From: JAAYCI01 sp964370045
Lineage (GTDB): Bacteria > Bacillota > Clostridia > Oscillospirales > Ruminococcaceae
Assembly (NCBI GenBank): GCA_964370045.1
Contig: CAYJGZ010000005.1
Location: 62,001 to 126,000 of the forward strand
DNA length: 64,000 nucleotides
Direction: 5' to 3'
Below the pieces are notes generated by a model. It was not told the origin of the DNA and searched no databases. It saw nothing but the letters and a program-made list of their open reading frames with translations. Both the position numbers and the translations under genes were made by a program. Shown in pieces: positions 26,867-35,635 of the stretch (position 1 is its first letter; each line of letters opens with the position of its first letter).

Positions 26867-28294
26867 GTGCCTGCTATATCCGTAGAGCCGCTCACACTCA
26901 GTAGCGTGCTTATCATGCTGTCTATTCAGCTTGTGCTTATTGCGCTGAATGCGTTTTTTGCGTCCACCGAGCTTGCCGTGATGCAGCTGTCCGCAAACAA
27001 GCTGCGCCTTATGGCGGAGGAGGGGGACAAGGCCGCCCCCCGTATGCTGAAAATGGTGGAAAGCCCCTCCGGCTTTTTGTCCACCATACAAGTGGGCATC
27101 ACGCTTGCCGGCTTTTTGGCCTCCGCATTTGCGGCGGACAACTTTGCGGGCCCTCTCACCGCATGGATGTACAACGACCTCGGCTTCACCGCATGGGGCT
27201 GGCAGGCGCTGAACACCGTTGCCATCATCACCATCACCATACTGCTTTCCTACTTTACGCTGGTGTTTGGCGAGCTTGTGCCAAAGCAGCTGGCACTGCA
27301 CAATCCCTACAAGCTCGCCCGTGCCACCACCGGCATCATCTCGGGGCTTTCGGTGGTGCTAAAGCCGCTGGTAAAGCTACTTAGCGTCTCCACCTCGGGG
27401 GTGCTTCGCATTTTTGGCATAAAGGCGGAGCGAGGCGAGCAGGCTGTCACGGAGGATGAAATACGCATGCTGGTGGATGCCGGTCACGAAAACGGCACTA
27501 TTGAAGCGGAAGAAATGACCATGATAAACAACATCTTCGAGCTGGACAAGACCATTGCACGGGATGTAATGACCCACCGTGTGGATGTGGTGGCGGTGGA
27601 GGCAGACTGCCCCGTAGATGAAATAGTGCGCACCATAGCGGAATCGGGCATGTCACGTTTCCCCGTGTACGACGACGGCTACGACGACATTTTGGGCATA
27701 CTTTCCTCCCGTGCGTATCTTTTGAACCTGCGTAGTGAAAAACCCAAAAGCGTGCGAGAGCTTTTGCGCCCTGCACGGTTTGTGCCCGAAACTGTGCGTG
27801 CGGACATCCTTTTGAGGGACATGCAGCAGTGCAAGGACCACATGGCGATAGTGCTGGACGAGTACGGCGGCTTTTCGGGGCTTGTGACGCTGGAGGACCT
27901 TATAGAGGAGATTGTGGGCAACATCTACGATGAGTTTGATGCGCCGGAGGACGAGAGCATACACCGCCTTGAGGACAACCTGTGGCGCATTGCGGGCGAG
28001 ACGGAAATAGAGCTTATAGAAGAGGAGCTGGGCATAAAGCTACCCGAAGAGCGAGAGTACGACTCGCTCGGTGGGCTTGTGTTCAGCCAGCTTTCCGCCA
28101 TACCAAACGACGGCGAGGTGGTGGCTGTGGACGTGGAGGGCCTGCACATATGCACAGAGCCGGTGGTGGACCACCACGTGGCGTGGGCTAAGGTGAGCAT
28201 AATTGCCCCTGTTTGCGAAGAAGAGCCGCAGAACGATGCCCGTGAGGAGCGCCGCTCCAAAAGGGCAGAGCGTACAGAGAAAAAAGAGGCTGTT
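26867..28294 (+). CDS. CNNM/CorC-type (DUF21-CBS) membrane transporter
   Basis: 476 residues with the full hemolysin-C-like architecture: N-terminal DUF21 with about four membrane helices (starts IMLSIQLVLIALNAFF), two CBS domains (MTHRVDVVAV...; RFVPETVRADILLRDM) with VLDEYGGFSGLVTLEDLIEE between, and the CorC_HlyC domain. Proteins of this kind are linked to Mg2+ or Co2+ export and homeostasis. The start is GTG at 26867 with GGAGG 8 nt upstream. The leader RNA may sense a metal ion. Confidence 0.93.
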
Positions 28295-28401
28295 TAGTAG
28301 CATCTGCTTGCGGCAAAGGGGCTTTGCCTACAGCGTAGCGCAACTGTGTTTTTTGCCCCAAGTGTATTTGAAGCAACACCGCACAATTAACGGCGAATAG
28401 C

Positions 28402-28429
28402 TTAACTCTGCCTAATTTTGTGCTATACT
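28402..28429 (+). promoter_or_regulatory. Predicted promoter of the DRTGG-PHP pair
   Basis: TTAACT and TATACT (with TGTGC before the -10) are separated by 16 nt, 47 nt before the DRTGG gene. Confidence 0.5.
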
Positions 28430-28476
28430 GTTTATATGCTATATCCCCAAATAAATACTGTTAAAAGGAGCACTAC

Positions 28477-28806
28477 ATGAACACAGAGGCATTGGCACAA
28501 GAGTGTAATTTCAAAGTATTAAATGCGGGCGATTGCCGAGAAGTGACGGGTGTTTTTTGTGGCGATTTGCTCTCTTGGGCTATGGGAAAAGCACAAGAGG
28601 GGGACGCATGGTGCACCGTTATGGGCAATGTAAATACCGTTGCGGTGGCTGTATTGGCAGATTGCGCATGTATAGTGCTGTGCCACGGCAGTGCGGCGGA
28701 TGAGGCCATGCTTGCAAAGGCAAAGCAGCAGGATGTTTGTATTTTGAGCACAGATTTGCCCGAATTTGAGGCGTGTGTACTTTTGAGGGATACATTAAAA
28801 TTATAA
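28477..28806 (+). CDS. DRTGG-domain protein (hydrogenase-locus type)
   Basis: A 109-residue stand-alone DRTGG-like domain. Its core matches the second copy at 31654-32004: CGDLLSWAMG against CGSDMMSDVLA, and the shared ending DVCILSTDLPEFEAC / DIVVLSTDETMFAAC. Such domains occur in regulators of phosphotransacetylase- and CBS-type proteins, and as free proteins beside [FeFe] hydrogenase genes in Clostridia. The ligand is unknown. AAAAGGAG lies 8 nt upstream of the ATG. It forms an apparent operon with the PHP protein. Confidence 0.85.
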   Translation: MNTEALAQECNFKVLNAGDCREVTGVFCGDLLSWAMGKAQEGDAWCTVMGNVNTVAVAVLADCACIVLCHGSAADEAMLAKAKQQDVCILSTDLPEFEACVLLRDTLKL

Positions 28807-28833
28807 CTTTATTTTCCGCAAGAGGGGAAAATT

Positions 28834-29523
28834 ATGCTGTACGATTTACACATTCACTCATGTTTGTCTCCCTGTGCAAACGATGATATGACCCCTGCAA
28901 CCATTGCAGGGCTGGCAAAGCTTGAGGGAGCACAACTGATAGCCGTAACAGACCACAACTCTGCGCTTAATTTGCCTGCCGTAAAAAAAGCATGTGATGA
29001 ATATGACATAAAGCTTTTGCCCGGCATAGAGGTCACCACGCAGGAAGAAATACATATTTTATGCTATTTCAAGGCTGTGCAAACAGCGCTTGAATTTGGC
29101 GAGCTGCTCTACCGTTTATTGCTTGATGTACCCTATGACGAAAAAATATGGGGCAAGCAGTTGATTGTAAATGAACACGACGAAATCACGGGAACGGTGG
29201 AAAAGTTGCTCACCGTCCCCGTTAATTTGAATTTGTACGAAGTTAAGCTAAAGTGCGAAGAGCTGGGCGGCATTGCGGTGCCTGCGCACATAGAAAAAGA
29301 CTCCGACTCCATTACGTCGATGCTTGGCTTTATGCCCGATGATTTACACTTTGACATAATAGAGGGCAAGAACACAGACAAGCTGCAAGGCTACATACAA
29401 AAGGGCATATTGCCTGCGGACAAGGAGATTATAACCTCCTCCGATGCACATTTTTTAGATGATATAGCGTGCAATTTACGAGAGTTAAGCCCAACAAGCC
29501 CACTGCTTGGCTTGATTGAATAA
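28834..29523 (+). CDS. PHP-domain phosphoesterase
   Basis: 229 residues of the PHP superfamily. The metal-binding signature is at the N-terminus (YDLHIHSCLSPCAN, HxH), followed by AVTDHNS, LPGIEVTT, VPAHIEKDS and SSDAHFLDD. Members hydrolyse phosphate esters, including nucleotides (for example 3',5'-pAp-type substrates). The substrate is unknown. It follows the DRTGG gene by 27 nt with AGAGGGG as its ribosome site. It belongs to the regulatory gene set seen around hydrogenase loci in this group. Confidence 0.9.
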   Translation: MLYDLHIHSCLSPCANDDMTPATIAGLAKLEGAQLIAVTDHNSALNLPAVKKACDEYDIKLLPGIEVTTQEEIHILCYFKAVQTALEFGELLYRLLLDVPYDEKIWGKQLIVNEHDEITGTVEKLLTVPVNLNLYEVKLKCEELGGIAVPAHIEKDSDSITSMLGFMPDDLHFDIIEGKNTDKLQGYIQKGILPADKEIITSSDAHFLDDIACNLRELSPTSPLLGLIE

Positions 29524-29557
29524 TAGCTTGCCGCAAAAGCGACATATAGCAAAAAAC

Positions 29558-29784
29558 GAGAGTGGACACATAGAGGTGATTAAGTTTTTTGCTATATCCT
29601 CCCCTCATATGGATGTTTAACTTTAATATCACATCCATATCAAGGTTCTGACAAGGCTATTAAGAGTGGAGATTTGCGGAGCAAATACTACTCGTGCCTT
29701 GTCAGGTTCTTCCGAAAAAGGGAGGATATAGCGCCTTCTTCTCGCACCTAACGTATTATAAATCACCGCGTTTGGACACTCCCC
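29558..29784. repeat. Family A element, copy 5, with a nested insert
   Basis: Ends GAGTGGACACATAGAGGTG and GTTTGGACACTCCCC. The short arm is on the left and the long arm on the right. The hairpin tip is replaced by about 115 bp (29605-29720) that itself forms two stems: ATATGGATGT / ACATCCATAT and CTGACAAGG / CCTTGTCAG, the latter with an inner ATTTGC / GCAAAT. Confidence 0.85.
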
Positions 29785-29792
29785 AAAAAGCA

Positions 29793-29833
29793 AAACAGAC
29801 ACTATTTACTATGGTAGTAAATAGTGTCTGTTT
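29793..29833. terminator. Bidirectional terminator with perfect 19-bp stem
   Basis: AAACAGACACTATTTACTA and its exact complement flank a 3-nt loop. It lies between convergent genes and can end both the PHP gene and the iron-sulfur gene transcript. Confidence 0.8.
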
Positions 29834-29894
29834 ATTTATAAAGTAATATTTACGGACATAAAGCCGCCCCTGCCAAAAGCACAAATAGCACCCG

Positions 29895-31178
29895 CTATTT
29901 GCCCAGCGCTTTTAGCACCGCCTCCATTTTTTGGCGCATAAGCACCGTGCAGTCGTCTATGCTTGCCGTGCCCCTGACAATATCCTCGGCCATGGTTGCA
30001 CAGGTGGGCGCACCGCAGCTTCCGCAGTCAAGGCCGGGCAAGTCCTCTAAAATCTCCTGCATTTGCGCATACTTCATAAAGCGCTCTTTGCGTGTTGTTC
30101 CCAGCTCCATCACGGGCACGTAGGTCAAGTCCGTATCCCACAGCAGCTGTGTCGGCATGGCGCCGTCTATATGGTTTTTGCTCACAGGCATAAGCCTGCT
30201 TATTTTTTTCAGCTTGTTTCTTGCTATATATGGGTTTTCCACCTGCAAAATACCGCCGACACATCCACCCGGGCAGGAGTTCAGCTCCACAAAATCAATG
30301 TCGTGATATTTTTCGTCCTCTAAATCCTCCAGCACCTTTATCACGTTTTCAATTCCATCTGCCGCAAGGTAGCTCTCGGTGGATATTAGCCCTGCGCTCT
30401 CGCCGCCGCTTCCTGCCCACGCCACGCCTATTCTGCCCGACTCGGACATTTTTTGCGGGGTGTCTATATCCTTCATCGCACTTAAAAGCTTTGGGTATAT
30501 CTCCTTAACGGCAAGCGCCCCGTCCACCTCGCTTTTTTCGCTGCCTATGGGTGTCTTTGTTGCGGTCACTTTGGCAGGACATGGCGTAATGAAAAAGCAC
30601 CCTATCTCATGGCGTTCATAATCTGTGTTTTCAACGGCAATGTCCTTTGCAAGGCGCGCCGCCGCCTCCATAGGTGCCACAATGGGTAGCACATGGTCTA
30701 TCAGCTGGGGAAACCTAACCCTTATCAATTTTAGCACTGCGGGGCACGCACTGCTTATTGCGGGCTTTGTAAACTTGCTTGTGCTCATCATCTTTCTTGT
30801 GGCATCGCTCACCAGCTCTGCCGCTTTTGCAACCTCATACACTTCGTCAAAGCCAATTTTCAAAAATGCGTTTATTACAGCGTCCGGCTCCTCCAAATTG
30901 TTGAACTGTGCGTACAAGCTGGGCGCAGGCAGCGCAATTTTGTACTTAAAATTATCCATAACAGACATTGGGTCGTACAAAGCCAGCTTTGCGTGGTGTG
31001 GGCACACCCTTATACATTCGGCGCAATCTATACATTTTTTCGGCAAAATATGCGCCTTGCCGTCTCTCACCCTTATGGCCTCTGTAGGACAGCGCTTTAT
31101 GCAGTTTATGCAGCCCTTGCATGCATCCTTATCCAGCGTAACCGAATGGTGATATACCTGCTGTTCCGTGTTTTCCAA
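29895..31178 (-). CDS. Ferredoxin/[FeFe]-hydrogenase-like iron-sulfur protein with degenerate H-cluster motifs
   Basis: 427 residues. The N-terminal di-cluster ferredoxin has CKGCINCIKRCP and CIDCAECIRVCP. The middle is a hydrogenase large-subunit-like domain. The C-terminus has a CGSCGAPTC four-Cys iron-sulfur domain (PF04060 type). The three hydrogenase loops read SSACPAV, TPCPAKV and NSCPGGCVGG. The four cysteines that hold the [4Fe-4S] part are kept, but the proton-transfer Cys and the GGGQP end are lost. It is therefore unlikely to be a normal hydrogenase; a sensory or electron-transfer role is inferred. It is last of a three-gene operon with DRTGG and HATPase proteins. Confidence 0.85.
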   Translation of the reverse strand: MENTEQQVYHHSVTLDKDACKGCINCIKRCPTEAIRVRDGKAHILPKKCIDCAECIRVCPHHAKLALYDPMSVMDNFKYKIALPAPSLYAQFNNLEEPDAVINAFLKIGFDEVYEVAKAAELVSDATRKMMSTSKFTKPAISSACPAVLKLIRVRFPQLIDHVLPIVAPMEAAARLAKDIAVENTDYERHEIGCFFITPCPAKVTATKTPIGSEKSEVDGALAVKEIYPKLLSAMKDIDTPQKMSESGRIGVAWAGSGGESAGLISTESYLAADGIENVIKVLEDLEDEKYHDIDFVELNSCPGGCVGGILQVENPYIARNKLKKISRLMPVSKNHIDGAMPTQLLWDTDLTYVPVMELGTTRKERFMKYAQMQEILEDLPGLDCGSCGAPTCATMAEDIVRGTASIDDCTVLMRQKMEAVLKALGK

Positions 31179-31218
31179 AGCGCCCTTCGCCCCCTTTTGC
31201 TGCGCTTAAAGTTAAGAT

Positions 31219-31234
31219 GTGTCGGCACTATCTA
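31219..31234. repeat. Family B tip overlapping a stop codon
   Basis: Reading the minus strand, TAGATAGTGCCGACAC begins with the TAG stop of the HATPase gene and resembles the family B end TAGATAGTGTGGACA. Confidence 0.45.
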
Positions 31235-31654
31235 AATATAATTAACCTTCATCTTTAGTGTGGTGCCTTTTCCCACTTCCGAGCTTATCTCAAACTCATC
31301 CGAATATTTTTTCATGTTGGGCAGGCCCATTCCTGCGCCAAAGCCCACGCTTCTCACCTCTGCTGTCGCCGTTGAATATCCCTCCTGCATCGCAAGGTTT
31401 ATGTCGGGTATTCCGGGGCCCTCGTCCTCCAAAAGCATGTCCACGTAATCGTCATATATTGTCACTGTAATTTCGCCACCGCCTGCGTGAATGGCCAGGT
31501 TTATTTCGCCCTCATACAGCGCTATTGCCACCTTGCGCACGGCATCCTTTGGCAATCCCAGCTTTTTCAGCCTTGCTTTCAGGTCACTGCTCGCCTCGCC
31601 CGCACGCGTGAAGTCATCGCCCGGCACAGTATAACTTAAAACTATTTTCTCCAT
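31232..31654 (-). CDS. Anti-sigma-type ATP-binding protein (HATPase)
   Basis: A 140-residue RsbW/SpoIIAB-like GHKL ATPase. N box around IALYEGEINLAIHAGGG, G1 DEGPGIPD and G2 GAGMGLPNMK. There is no His phosphoacceptor domain, so it is not a two-component kinase. It overlaps the DRTGG gene by one base (TAATG), showing tight coupling. The ATG at 31654 has GGGAG upstream. The stop codon and 3' flank coincide with the tip of a family B element (31219-31234). In hydrogenase loci such proteins are presumed Ser/Thr kinases or switch proteins, without proof. Confidence 0.85.
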   Translation of the reverse strand: MEKIVLSYTVPGDDFTRAGEASSDLKARLKKLGLPKDAVRKVAIALYEGEINLAIHAGGGEITVTIYDDYVDMLLEDEGPGIPDINLAMQEGYSTATAEVRSVGFGAGMGLPNMKKYSDEFEISSEVGKGTTLKMKVNYI

Positions 31655-32004
31655 TATACGGCACTCCCTCCACGCAAACCTTTTTCGTACAAAAGCCCGC
31701 ATGCGGCAAACATTGTTTCATCCGTGCTCAAAACCACTATGTCACGCTCCTGCGCTAATTTCAGCACTGTTTCATCGGGGCACTTTCCCCTTACAAAGAC
31801 TATGCAAACTATATCCATCATTTCCGCAGTGCGCACAACTTGTGGGTTGTTCAGCCCTGTTATAAGCACACCCTGGTCCTTTACATAAGCCAAAACATCG
31901 CTCATCATGTCGCTACCACATGCCGCATTTACGTCCGCATTTAGGTCGCTGCCCTGCGTAAGCACCCTTGCGCCCAGCGTTTGCTTAATCACTTCAATAG
32001 TCAT
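31654..32004 (-). CDS. Second DRTGG-domain protein
   Basis: A 116-residue free DRTGG domain, sister of the one at 28477. Conserved segments include CGSDMMSDVLAYVKD, LITGLNNPQVVRTAEM and VVLSTDETMFAACGLLYE. GAGGAG lies 7 nt before the ATG at 32004; an in-frame GTG at 32019 overlaps that site. It is the first gene of an operon with the HATPase and hydrogenase-like genes, and divergent from hydC. It probably senses a metabolite or nucleotide that tunes hydrogenase activity or synthesis, which is inference from context. Confidence 0.85.
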   Translation of the reverse strand: MTIEVIKQTLGARVLTQGSDLNADVNAACGSDMMSDVLAYVKDQGVLITGLNNPQVVRTAEMMDIVCIVFVRGKCPDETVLKLAQERDIVVLSTDETMFAACGLLYEKGLRGGSAV

Positions 32005-32355
32005 TTCAAATCTCCTCACATAATTGATGAATTATGGCTTACACTCAAATTATAAAGGATAGCATTCAAAAGAGCAAGTGGGCTTTGAAGGTGTACAGGA
32101 ACAGTTTTCTTGGTATCCCCTGCCTTTTTTCTAAGCATACACCCTCATTGTGTACTTGTTGTGTTTATGCACAGTTTTTGTTTGTTTTTTTCTGCATATT
32201 TCAGAAGTAAAAAAATCAAATAAAAATGTCGTTTTTTTTGCCGGTGTGTTATAATGTTGCCATATGCTTTCGAGTAGGTTTTTCGGTGTTTAGGCGTGTT
32301 TGCGGTTAAACATTGCTAACTCACACTATTACAATATAATGGAGGATGTACTATT
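32005..32355. other. Divergent control region of the hydrogenase locus
   Basis: 350 bases between the two divergent hydrogenase-related operons. An extended -10 (TGTTATAAT, 32247-32255) is oriented toward hydC. No strong Rex-type palindrome or riboswitch is seen. Confidence 0.5.
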
Positions 32356-32844
32356 ATGAAGCGTTTTTCTACTGTGCCTTTTAATGGCACTAACGAGCAA
32401 GAAGCGCAGTTGCTAAGTTGGCTTACGGCAAACAAAGACATGCCCGGCGTAGCAATGTCCGCACTTCAAGAGGCTCAGGAAATTTACGGCTATTTGCCCA
32501 TTGAAGTTCAGCGCATAATCTCCAAAAAGCTCGGTATGCCGCTTGCGGAAATTTACGGCATTGCAACGTTTTATTCCCAGTTCAGCCTTGTGCCCAAGGG
32601 CAAGTACAAAATCAGCGTATGTCTTGGCACCGCATGTTATGTTAAGGGCAGCGGCAAGATTTTTGAGGACCTTGAAACCAAGCTCAAAATCAAAGGCGGC
32701 GATTGCACCCCCGACGGCAAGTTCAGCCTTGACGCATGTCGTTGCATAGGTGCTTGTGGCCTTGCACCTGTTTTGACAGTTAACGATGACGTTTACGGAC
32801 GTTTGGCGGGCGATGAGCTGGACGAGATTTTGGCCAAATATTGA
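32356..32844 (+). CDS. hydC: NuoE-like [2Fe-2S] subunit of NAD-linked [FeFe] hydrogenase
   Basis: 162 residues of the thioredoxin-like [2Fe-2S] family (24-kDa complex I subunit). The four ligands are in CLGTACYVKG and CRCIGACGLAP (residues near 96, 101, 132 and 136). The N-terminal helical part reads LQEAQEIYGYLP and EIYGIATFYSQF. It carries electrons between the NuoF-like subunit and HydA in trimeric, possibly electron-bifurcating hydrogenases. GGAGG lies about 9 nt before the ATG. It is the first gene of a five-gene operon. Confidence 0.93.
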   Translation: MKRFSTVPFNGTNEQEAQLLSWLTANKDMPGVAMSALQEAQEIYGYLPIEVQRIISKKLGMPLAEIYGIATFYSQFSLVPKGKYKISVCLGTACYVKGSGKIFEDLETKLKIKGGDCTPDGKFSLDACRCIGACGLAPVLTVNDDVYGRLAGDELDEILAKY

Positions 32845-32886
32845 TATACATAAATTTGGTTTTTTTGCCAAAATAGCAAGGGTGTT

Positions 32887-33447
32887 ATGATGCAGGAACT
32901 TTCCATGAACGTGCTTGACATTGCGCAAAACTCAGTTAAGGCAAATGCGACACTTATTTGCATAACCTTGGATTTTGACATTAAAAAGAGCAAACTTTGT
33001 ATCACTGTGCAGGACAACGGCACGGGCATGAGCCAAGAAGTGCTGCAAAATGTGACAGACCCATTTACAACCTCCAGGACAACACGCAAAGTAGGCCTTG
33101 GCCTGCCCTTTATCAAAATGGCGGCGGAGCTGACAGGCGGCAGCCTTGATATAACCTCTTTACAGGGGCATGGCACAACGGTTGTTGCGGTTTTCACAAC
33201 AGGGCATATAGATTTAGCCCCTCTTGGGGACATGGCAGGCAGCATCGGCGCTTTGATACAGTGCAATCCCCACATTGACTTTATGTACACAGTTAAATGC
33301 GATGGCGAAGAATTTTGTGTTGACACAAGAGAGCTAAAGGAAGTTTTAGGCGATGTTTCGCTTAGCGAGCCCAGCGTAGCGCTGTGGGTTAAGGACTATA
33401 TTGCAGAAAACACCGAACCAATTATTAAAAGGAGCAACGCTATATGA
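32887..33447 (+). CDS. GHKL ATPase without histidine acceptor domain
   Basis: 186 residues. It has N box NVLDIAQNSVKAN, G1 DNGTGMS, F box DPFTTSR and G2 GLGLPF, as in the catalytic domain of sensor kinases, followed by a roughly 70-residue C-terminal extension of unknown type. No dimerisation/His domain or membrane segment is present. The next gene overlaps its stop by 4 nt (ATGA), so the two are co-translated. The same kind of ATPase sits between the subunits of trimeric hydrogenases in other Clostridia. Its substrate is unknown. Confidence 0.87.
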   Translation: MMQELSMNVLDIAQNSVKANATLICITLDFDIKKSKLCITVQDNGTGMSQEVLQNVTDPFTTSRTTRKVGLGLPFIKMAAELTGGSLDITSLQGHGTTVVAVFTTGHIDLAPLGDMAGSIGALIQCNPHIDFMYTVKCDGEEFCVDTRELKEVLGDVSLSEPSVALWVKDYIAENTEPIIKRSNAI

Positions 33448-33818
33448 AAAGTTTACAGGAACTTTCCGCACTGCGCGACAAAATGAAAAAAACCGTAAGC
33501 ACAAGAGAGGCAAACTCTGAGACAACACGTGTTGTTGTTGGCATGGCAACATGCGGAATTGCCGCAGGCGCACGCCCCGTGCTAAGCGAGTTTACACAGC
33601 AAGTTGCGGATAGCGATTTGAGCAATGTTGTGGTTACTCAAACAGGTTGCATCGGCATTTGCCAGTACGAGCCTGTTGTGGAAATTTTTGAGCCGGGCAA
33701 AGAGAAGACAACTTATGTTAAAATGACACCCGATAAGGTGGCACGAATTGTTAAGGAGCACCTTGGAAAAGGCTTCCCCGTAACAGAGTACACCATCGGT
33801 GCTATAAAGATTAAATAG
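33444..33818 (+). CDS. Thioredoxin-like [2Fe-2S] ferredoxin
   Basis: 124 residues. The cluster ligands are in ATCGIAAGA and TGCIGICQYEP, the pattern of stand-alone thioredoxin-fold ferredoxins that match the N-terminal domain of NuoF-like subunits. It is therefore a likely electron carrier or assembly part of the hydrogenase complex. It starts inside the stop region of the ATPase gene and ends 12 nt before hydB, whose ribosome site is AGGAGG. Confidence 0.9.
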   Translation: MKSLQELSALRDKMKKTVSTREANSETTRVVVGMATCGIAAGARPVLSEFTQQVADSDLSNVVVTQTGCIGICQYEPVVEIFEPGKEKTTYVKMTPDKVARIVKEHLGKGFPVTEYTIGAIKIK

Positions 33819-33830
33819 GAGGAAGATATA

Positions 33831-35621
33831 ATGTTTAGAAGCCATGTTATGATATGCGGCGGCACGGGATGTACTTCTTCCGGCAGTACTAAAATTATCC
33901 AAGCATTTGAAAAAGAGCTTTTGGCGGCAGACCTAAACGAAGAGGTAAAGATTGTTACCACCGGTTGTTTTGGTCTATGTGCGCTTGGCCCTATTGTTGT
34001 AATTTACCCCGAGGCGAGCTTTTACAGCAATGTAACTGTTGAGGATGTAAACGAGATTGTAAACGAGCACCTTCTTAAAGGGCGTCCCGTTACACGCCTT
34101 TTGTATGATGAAACAGTAAACCCCGACAACACCGTAAAAAGCCTTGAGGAAACAGCCTTTTACAAAAAGCAGGTTAGGATTGCGCTTCGCAACTGTGGTG
34201 TAATTAACCCCGAAAGCATTGACGAGTACATTGCTTTTGATGGCTATCAGGCTTTGGGCAAGGCTTTAACCACCATGCAGCCGGGCGAAGTTATTCAAAC
34301 CATGCTGGATTCCGGCCTAAGAGGCCGTGGCGGCGCAGGCTTCCCCACCGGCCTGAAGTGGAAGTTTGCCGCAGACAACGCCAGCGACCAAAAGTATGTT
34401 TGCTGTAACGCCGACGAGGGCGACCCGGGCGCATTTATGGACCGTAGCGTTTTGGAGGGCGACCCGCATGTGCTTATTGAGGCTATGGCCATTGCAGGCT
34501 ACGCAATCGGCGCAAGCAAGGGCTATGTTTATGTGCGTGCGGAGTACCCCATTGCGGTTACACGTTTGCAAATTGCAATAGACCAAGCCAAGGAATACGG
34601 CCTTCTCGGCGATGATATTCTCGGCACAGGCTTTAGCTTTGATTTGGCTATTAAGCTTGGCGCAGGCGCTTTCGTTTGCGGCGAGGAAACAGCGCTTTTG
34701 ACCTCCATAGAGGGCAACCGCGGCGAGCCCCGTCCGCGTCCTCCCTTCCCCGCAGTTAAGGGTCTATTTGGCAAACCCACAATACTTAACAATGTTGAAA
34801 CCTATGCAAACGTGCCCCGCATCATCCTGAACGGTGCAGAGTGGTTTGCCTCCATGGGCACAGAAAAAAGCAAGGGCACTAAGGTTTTTGCACTGGGTGG
34901 CAAAATCAACAACACAGGCCTTGTTGAGGTACCCATGGGCACAACACTGCGCACCATCATTGAGGAAATCGGCGGCGGCATCCCCGACGGCAAGAAGTTC
35001 AAAGCTGCGCAGACAGGTGGCCCTTCCGGCGGATGTATTCCTGCTTCTTTGATAGACACACCCATCGACTACGACAACCTGCTTGCCATCGGCAGCATGA
35101 TGGGCTCGGGCGGTCTTATCGTTATGGATGAAACCACCTGTATGGTTGATATTGCTAAGTTCTTCCTTGATTTCACCGTGGAAGAGACTTGTGGCAAATG
35201 TGTACCCTGCCGTATCGGTACAAAGCGCCTGATGGAGCTTTTGGAAAAGGTTACCGAGGGCAAGGGCACACTGGAGGACCTTGACAAAATCACCGAGCTG
35301 TCTGAGTTTATTAAGCAGAACAGCCTTTGCGGCTTGGGACAAACAGCCCCCAACCCCGTTCTCTCCACCATGCGTTATTTCCGCGATGAGTATCTCGCTC
35401 ACATCAATGACAAAAAATGCCCCGCAGGCGTATGTAAAGCACTGCTGAACTACGTTATTCTTGAGAACAAGTGCAAGGGCTGCACGCTTTGCACCAAGGT
35501 GTGTCCGACAGGCGCTATTACCGGAGATGTTCGCAAACCACATGTTATTGATTTGAGCAAATGCGTTAAGTGCGGGGCTTGCATGGAAAAATGCAAATTC
35601 TCTGCAATTATCACAGCTTAG
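33831..35621 (+). CDS. hydB: NuoF-like flavoprotein subunit of NAD-linked [FeFe] hydrogenase
   Basis: 596 residues. An N-terminal [2Fe-2S] thioredoxin-like domain (GGTGCTSSGS, GCFGLCALGP) is followed by the NADH/FMN domain with GRGGAGFPTGLKW and CNADEGDPGAFMDR. Next is the [4Fe-4S] site CGKCVPCRIGTKR, and at the C-terminus a 2[4Fe-4S] ferredoxin (CKGCTLCTKVCP, CVKCGACMEKC). This is the HydB subunit, where NADH is oxidised or formed and where bifurcation is proposed to occur. AGGAGG precedes the ATG. It is tightly spaced within the hydrogenase operon. Confidence 0.95.
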   Translation: MFRSHVMICGGTGCTSSGSTKIIQAFEKELLAADLNEEVKIVTTGCFGLCALGPIVVIYPEASFYSNVTVEDVNEIVNEHLLKGRPVTRLLYDETVNPDNTVKSLEETAFYKKQVRIALRNCGVINPESIDEYIAFDGYQALGKALTTMQPGEVIQTMLDSGLRGRGGAGFPTGLKWKFAADNASDQKYVCCNADEGDPGAFMDRSVLEGDPHVLIEAMAIAGYAIGASKGYVYVRAEYPIAVTRLQIAIDQAKEYGLLGDDILGTGFSFDLAIKLGAGAFVCGEETALLTSIEGNRGEPRPRPPFPAVKGLFGKPTILNNVETYANVPRIILNGAEWFASMGTEKSKGTKVFALGGKINNTGLVEVPMGTTLRTIIEEIGGGIPDGKKFKAAQTGGPSGGCIPASLIDTPIDYDNLLAIGSMMGSGGLIVMDETTCMVDIAKFFLDFTVEETCGKCVPCRIGTKRLMELLEKVTEGKGTLEDLDKITELSEFIKQNSLCGLGQTAPNPVLSTMRYFRDEYLAHINDKKCPAGVCKALLNYVILENKCKGCTLCTKVCPTGAITGDVRKPHVIDLSKCVKCGACMEKCKFSAIITA

Positions 35622-35635
35622 GGAGGATTGCCAAA

